Source: Gammaproteobacteria bacterium
GTDB taxonomy: Bacteria > Pseudomonadota > Gammaproteobacteria > S144-34
Assembly: GCA_015487895.1 (NCBI GenBank)
Contig: WFOW01000151.1
Span: 1 to 7,518 of the forward strand
Direction of reading: 5' to 3'
DNA: 7,518 nt
Part shown: positions 5,403 to 7,518 of the stretch, one piece after another
Numbering within the stretch: the stretch's first letter is position 1
How the letters are laid out: each line of letters opens with the position of its first letter
Notes under the pieces: generated by a model
What the model was told of the DNA's origin: nothing
Database searches by the model: none
Seen by the model: only the letters and a program-made list of their open reading frames with translations
Made by a program: the position numbers and the translations under genes

Positions 5403-6044
5403 ATGCCTGCCACCAAGCGCAAGACGGGCGCCGCCGCCGGGAAGAGGAAGGCGGCGACGAAGAAGGCGACCGCGAAGAAGGCGGCGACGAAAAAGGCGGC
5501 CACGGCGAAGGGTGCGAAGGCCACCCGCAAGGCGCCGCCGAAGAAGGCGGCCACGAAGAGGGCGGCGGCGAAGGGCACGCCTCCGGCGAAGCCCGCGGCC
5601 GGGGCGCCCGCCGGCACGGGGCTCGACGTGGGCCCGATCCGCGGCTTCAGGCCCTACGAGCCGCGCAAGGGCGAGGAGTACATGAGCGAGCGCCAGCTCG
5701 AGCACTTCCGCCAGATCCTGCTGGCCTGGAAGCGCGAGCTCATGGAGGAGGTCGACCGCACCGTCCACCACATGCAGGACGAGGCCGGCAACTTCCCGGA
5801 CCCCAACGACCGCGCCACCCAGGAGGAGGAGTTCAGCCTCGAGCTGCGCACGCGCGACCGCGAGCGCAAGCTGATCCGCAAGATCGACGAGGCGCTCAAG
5901 CGCATCGAGGACGGCGAGTACGGCTACTGCGAGTCCTGCGGCGTGGAGATCGGCATCCGCAGGCTCGAGGCGCGGCCGACCGCCACCCTCTGCATCGACT
6001 GCAAGACGCTGGACGAGGTGCGCGAGCGCCAGATGGGCCTCTGA
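5403..6044 (+). CDS. dksA: RNA polymerase-binding transcription factor DksA with a Lys/Ala-rich N-terminal extension
   Basis: DksA binds RNA polymerase through the secondary channel and works with ppGpp in the stringent response. The conserved core is nearly textbook: [13 protein letters not shown] (90 onward), the coiled-coil with its tip motif DPNDRA (Asp133, Asp136, Ala138), then the [18 protein letters not shown] helix. The zinc finger follows as CESC (Cys176, Cys179) and CIDC (Cys197, Cys200) with 17 residues between pairs. At 213 residues it is 62 longer than the E. coli protein (151); the extra length is all N-terminal. Residues about 4-70 are repetitive Lys/Ala/Thr/Pro (KKAAT-type units), histone H1/AlgP-like, strongly basic and presumably disordered; this may add DNA or RNA binding (inference). 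The ATG at 5403 has GGAG nine bases upstream and lies downstream of a clear promoter. gluQ follows 13 bases after the stop. Confidence 0.95.
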   Translation: MPATKRKTGAAAGKRKAATKKATAKKAATKKAATAKGAKATRKAPPKKAATKRAAAKGTPPAKPAAGAPAGTGLDVGPIRGFRPYEPRKGEEYMSERQLEHFRQILLAWKRELMEEVDRTVHHMQDEAGNFPDPNDRATQEEEFSLELRTRDRERKLIRKIDEALKRIEDGEYGYCESCGVEIGIRRLEARPTATLCIDCKTLDEVRERQMGL

Positions 6045-6057
6045 GCCCGGCCGGCGC

Positions 6058-6999
6058 ATGGGACGGCAGGGCGGCGCCACGACGCGCTACCGCGGCCGCT
6101 TCGCCCCTTCCCCCACGGGGCCCCTCCATTTCGGCTCCCTCGTCGCCGCGCTGGGGAGCTGGCTCGACGCCCGCGCCCACGGCGGCGAGTGGCTGGTGCG
6201 CATCGAGGACCTCGACCCGCCGCGCGAGGTCCCGGGGGCGGCCGCCGCCATTCTCGCCGCCCTCGAGACCCTAGGCCTCCACTGGGACGGCCCGGTGCTC
6301 CACCAGAGCGCCCGGGGCGAGCGCTATGCCGAGGCGCTGGCGCGCCTCGAGGAGGCCGGGCATGCCTACCGCTGCGCGTGCCCCCGCGCGCGTGTGGCAC
6401 GGCTGGCGCGCCGCCACGGCCCCCTCGGGCCGGTCTATCCCGGCACCTGCCGCACGGGCGCCCCGCCCGGGGGCCCCCACGCCGTGCGCGTGCGCGTCGA
6501 CGGGGCCGAGGCCGCCTTCGACGACCGCCTGCAGGGGCGCCACGGCGCGTCCCTCGCCGAGGCGGTCGGCGACTTCGTCGTCCGCCGCCGCGACGGCCTG
6601 ACGGCCTACCACCTGGCCGTGGTGGTCGACGACGCCGACCAGGGCGTGACGGACGTGGTGCGCGGCGCGGACCTGCTCGAGGCCACCTGGTGCCACCTGC
6701 ACCTGCAGCGCCTGCTGGGGCTGCCGTCGCCGCGCTACCTGCACCTGCCGGTCGCGACGGGACCGGACGGCGCCAAGCTCAGCAAGCAGACCGGCGCCGC
6801 GCCGGTGGACCTGCGGCGGCCGGGCGCGGCGCTGGAGCGCGCCCTGGCCTTCCTGGGCCACCCCGTGCCCGAGGGCCTGCACGGGGCGCCCCCGGCCGAG
6901 CTCCTGGCCTGGGCGGCGGACCGGTGGTCCGTGCGGCGCGTGCCGCCCGTCCGGGCGCGACCGGCCTGCGGCACTCCCTCCGGACCCGGTGGTCTATAG
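6058..6999 (+). CDS. gluQ: Glutamyl-Q tRNA(Asp) synthetase (GluQ-RS)
   Basis: This enzyme activates glutamate without tRNA and attaches it to the queuosine base at the wobble position of tRNA(Asp) in the cytoplasm. It is a paralogue of the glutamyl-tRNA synthetase catalytic domain and lacks the anticodon-binding domain, which fits the 313-residue length. Visible signatures are GRFAPSPTGPLHFGSL (13-28), containing the HIGH-type HFGS at 24-27, the IEDLDPPRE acid-binding segment, and KLSKQ (240-244) as the KMSKS equivalent. Zinc ligands are Cys106, Cys108, Tyr127 and Cys131, in the C-x-C...Y-x3-C pattern of this family. The last 20 or so residues are Arg/Pro/Gly-rich and look like an unconserved extension. 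No Shine-Dalgarno precedes the ATG, which lies 13 bases after the dksA stop, so translation is probably coupled to dksA. The dksA-gluQ order is conserved in gammaproteobacteria. Confidence 0.93.
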   Translation: MGRQGGATTRYRGRFAPSPTGPLHFGSLVAALGSWLDARAHGGEWLVRIEDLDPPREVPGAAAAILAALETLGLHWDGPVLHQSARGERYAEALARLEEAGHAYRCACPRARVARLARRHGPLGPVYPGTCRTGAPPGGPHAVRVRVDGAEAAFDDRLQGRHGASLAEAVGDFVVRRRDGLTAYHLAVVVDDADQGVTDVVRGADLLEATWCHLHLQRLLGLPSPRYLHLPVATGPDGAKLSKQTGAAPVDLRRPGAALERALAFLGHPVPEGLHGAPPAELLAWAADRWSVRRVPPVRARPACGTPSGPGGL

Positions 7000-7000
7000 T
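6995..7000 (+). promoter_or_regulatory. -10 element of the PilZ gene, overlapping the gluQ stop codon
   Basis: TATAGT matches the sigma70 -10 consensus at five of six positions and contains the TAG stop of gluQ (6997-6999). Transcription would start about 7007. No convincing -35 is present 16-18 bp upstream (the region reads CACTCC), so an activator or alternative sigma factor might be needed. The PilZ gene could also be read through from dksA-gluQ, since no terminator with a U-tract separates them. Confidence 0.5.
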
Positions 7001-7007
7001 TGGGGTA

Positions 7008-7024
7008 GGGACGCGCGGCGTCCC
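7008..7024 (+). other. 7-bp hairpin at the predicted 5' end of the PilZ mRNA
   Basis: GGGACGC (7008-7014), loop GCG, GCGTCCC (7018-7024) is a perfect inverted repeat starting within a base or two of the transcription start predicted from the -10 at 6995-7000. It ends eight bases before the Shine-Dalgarno (GGAGGA, 7033-7038). A 5'-terminal stem would be expected to slow decay of the message. It lacks a T-tract, so it is a poor intrinsic terminator for gluQ. Confidence 0.45.
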
Positions 7025-7046
7025 GCGGTGCCGGAGGAGAAGAGCA

Positions 7047-7400
7047 ATGGAGCGACGCTGGAGCGAGCGGCGTCCCGTCGAGATCGAGGTCGAGGTCTAC
7101 TGCTGCGGCAGGCAGCCCGCGCGCCGCCTGCTGCGCGCACGCACCCGCGATCTCAGCTTCGGCGGCGCCTTCCTGCTGACCGACGATCCCGACCTGCCGC
7201 GCTACCGGGAGATGCTGCTGCGCTTCCCGTGCCGCACCGGCCCGGGACGTCAGGCCGGGGACGGGCACTGCACGGTGCGCGGGCACGCCGTCTACCACAC
7301 CGACGAGGGCGTGGCGGTGCGCTTCGACCGCATCGACCTCGAGGTGGTGCGCATCCTGCGCGACCTGCTCCGGGAGGCGCCGCGGCGCCTCAGCGCCTGA
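7047..7400 (+). CDS. Single-domain PilZ protein, putative c-di-GMP receptor
   Basis: This small cytoplasmic protein of 117 residues is essentially one PilZ domain. Both c-di-GMP-binding motifs are intact: RxxxR as RWSER (Arg4, Arg8) at the N-terminus and D/NxSxxG as DLSFGG (Asp35, Ser37, Gly40). The strand order continues with a second barrel half (HCTVRGHAVYHTDEGVAVRF) and an amphipathic C-terminal helix. Intact motifs imply real nucleotide binding, unlike the degenerate PilZ protein of type IV pilus assembly. The downstream target is unknown; pili, flagella or polysaccharide are usual. The ATG at 7047 is preceded by a strong Shine-Dalgarno (GGAGGA, eight-base spacing), and a -10 element lies in the gluQ stop region. 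The 3' end overlaps the convergent gene by 11 bases. Confidence 0.9.
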   Translation: MERRWSERRPVEIEVEVYCCGRQPARRLLRARTRDLSFGGAFLLTDDPDLPRYREMLLRFPCRTGPGRQAGDGHCTVRGHAVYHTDEGVAVRFDRIDLEVVRILRDLLREAPRRLSA

Positions 7401-7518
7401 GCGCCCCGGCCGCCGGCGGCACGCGCCCGAGCAGCAGCGCGCCGCCGGCGAAGAAGGCGAGCAGCACGAGCAGCGCCAGCCGGTGGCTGCCGGTGAGCTC
7501 GGCCGTCAGGCCGACGGC
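7390..7518 (-). CDS. C-terminal fragment of a probable MFS-type transporter (continues beyond the window)
   Basis: The minus strand is open from the right edge to a TGA at 7392-7390, giving 42 residues plus stop. They read as a loop with the motif GLTAELTGSHR, a hydrophobic helix (about 14-31: LALLVLLAFFAGGALLLG), and a short basic tail ending in RR. A final transmembrane helix preceded by an L-T-G-S-x-R turn is typical of the last helix of major facilitator proteins, notably the UMF1/Atg22-like group, but so short a piece cannot settle the family. No terminator is seen between it and the convergent PilZ gene. Confidence 0.55.
   Translation of the reverse strand, partial: AVGLTAELTGSHRLALLVLLAFFAGGALLLGRVPPAAGALRR

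Noticed and set aside
3329..5617. Single 762-residue minus-strand ORF suggesting a giant fusion protein
   Set aside because: Only its last 389 codons encode the aminotransferase. The upstream part is an Arg/Ala-rich out-of-frame shadow of the phosphatase and dksA genes, kept open by high GC.
6045..6057. Terminator between dksA and gluQ, as reported in E. coli
   Set aside because: The gap is only 13 bases (GCCCGGCCGGCGC) with no room for a hairpin plus T-tract, so the two genes are most simply one operon here.

Overview
The window is very GC-rich DNA (by eye about 70% or more) with strong G/C third-position bias. It is most likely from a gammaproteobacterium: a dksA-gluQ pair encodes a classic DksA core and a glutamyl-Q tRNA(Asp) synthetase, an arrangement typical of that class. 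A CbbY-type sugar phosphatase and type IV pilus/c-di-GMP-type genes fit an Ectothiorhodospiraceae/Chromatiales-like or other high-GC gammaproteobacterium, but this placement is inference from gene content only. There are no rRNA, tRNA, CRISPR or transposase genes.

Layout, left to right. (1) 1-1043, minus: the 5' part of a secreted protein with CARDB/DUF11-like beta domains, running off the left edge. (2) 1301-2074, plus: a polytopic membrane protein of an uncharacterised family, possibly expressed from a leaderless transcript. It converges on a minus-strand gene, and a 19-bp-stem bidirectional terminator lies between them. (3) 2164-3188, minus: two adjacent genes, a FimT/GspH pseudopilin that stops early, then a secreted Gly/Ser-rich repeat protein. 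The C-terminal 30-odd residues of the second look like the missing C-terminal strands of a FimT/GspH domain. This split-pseudopilin arrangement is the most unusual thing in the window. (4) 3329-5298, minus: a CbbY-like HAD phosphatase and a class I/II PLP aminotransferase, overlapping by GTGA and so probably translationally coupled. (5) 5328-6999, plus: dksA with a textbook sigma70-type promoter and a 62-residue Lys/Ala-rich N-terminal extension, followed after 13 nt by gluQ. (6) 7047-7400, plus: a small single-domain PilZ protein, with a promoter -10 element that overlaps the gluQ stop codon. (7) 7390-7518, minus: the C-terminus of a probable MFS-type transporter, convergent with and overlapping the PilZ gene by 11 nt.

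Functionally the right half is housekeeping and stringent-response material (DksA, tRNA modification) next to a putative c-di-GMP receptor. The left half is accessory cell-envelope and surface material. The pseudopilin, the PilZ protein and possible sigma54- and CRP/Vfr-like sites all suggest type IV pilus or surface functions, but no pilus core gene is present, so a working link between them is only inferred.
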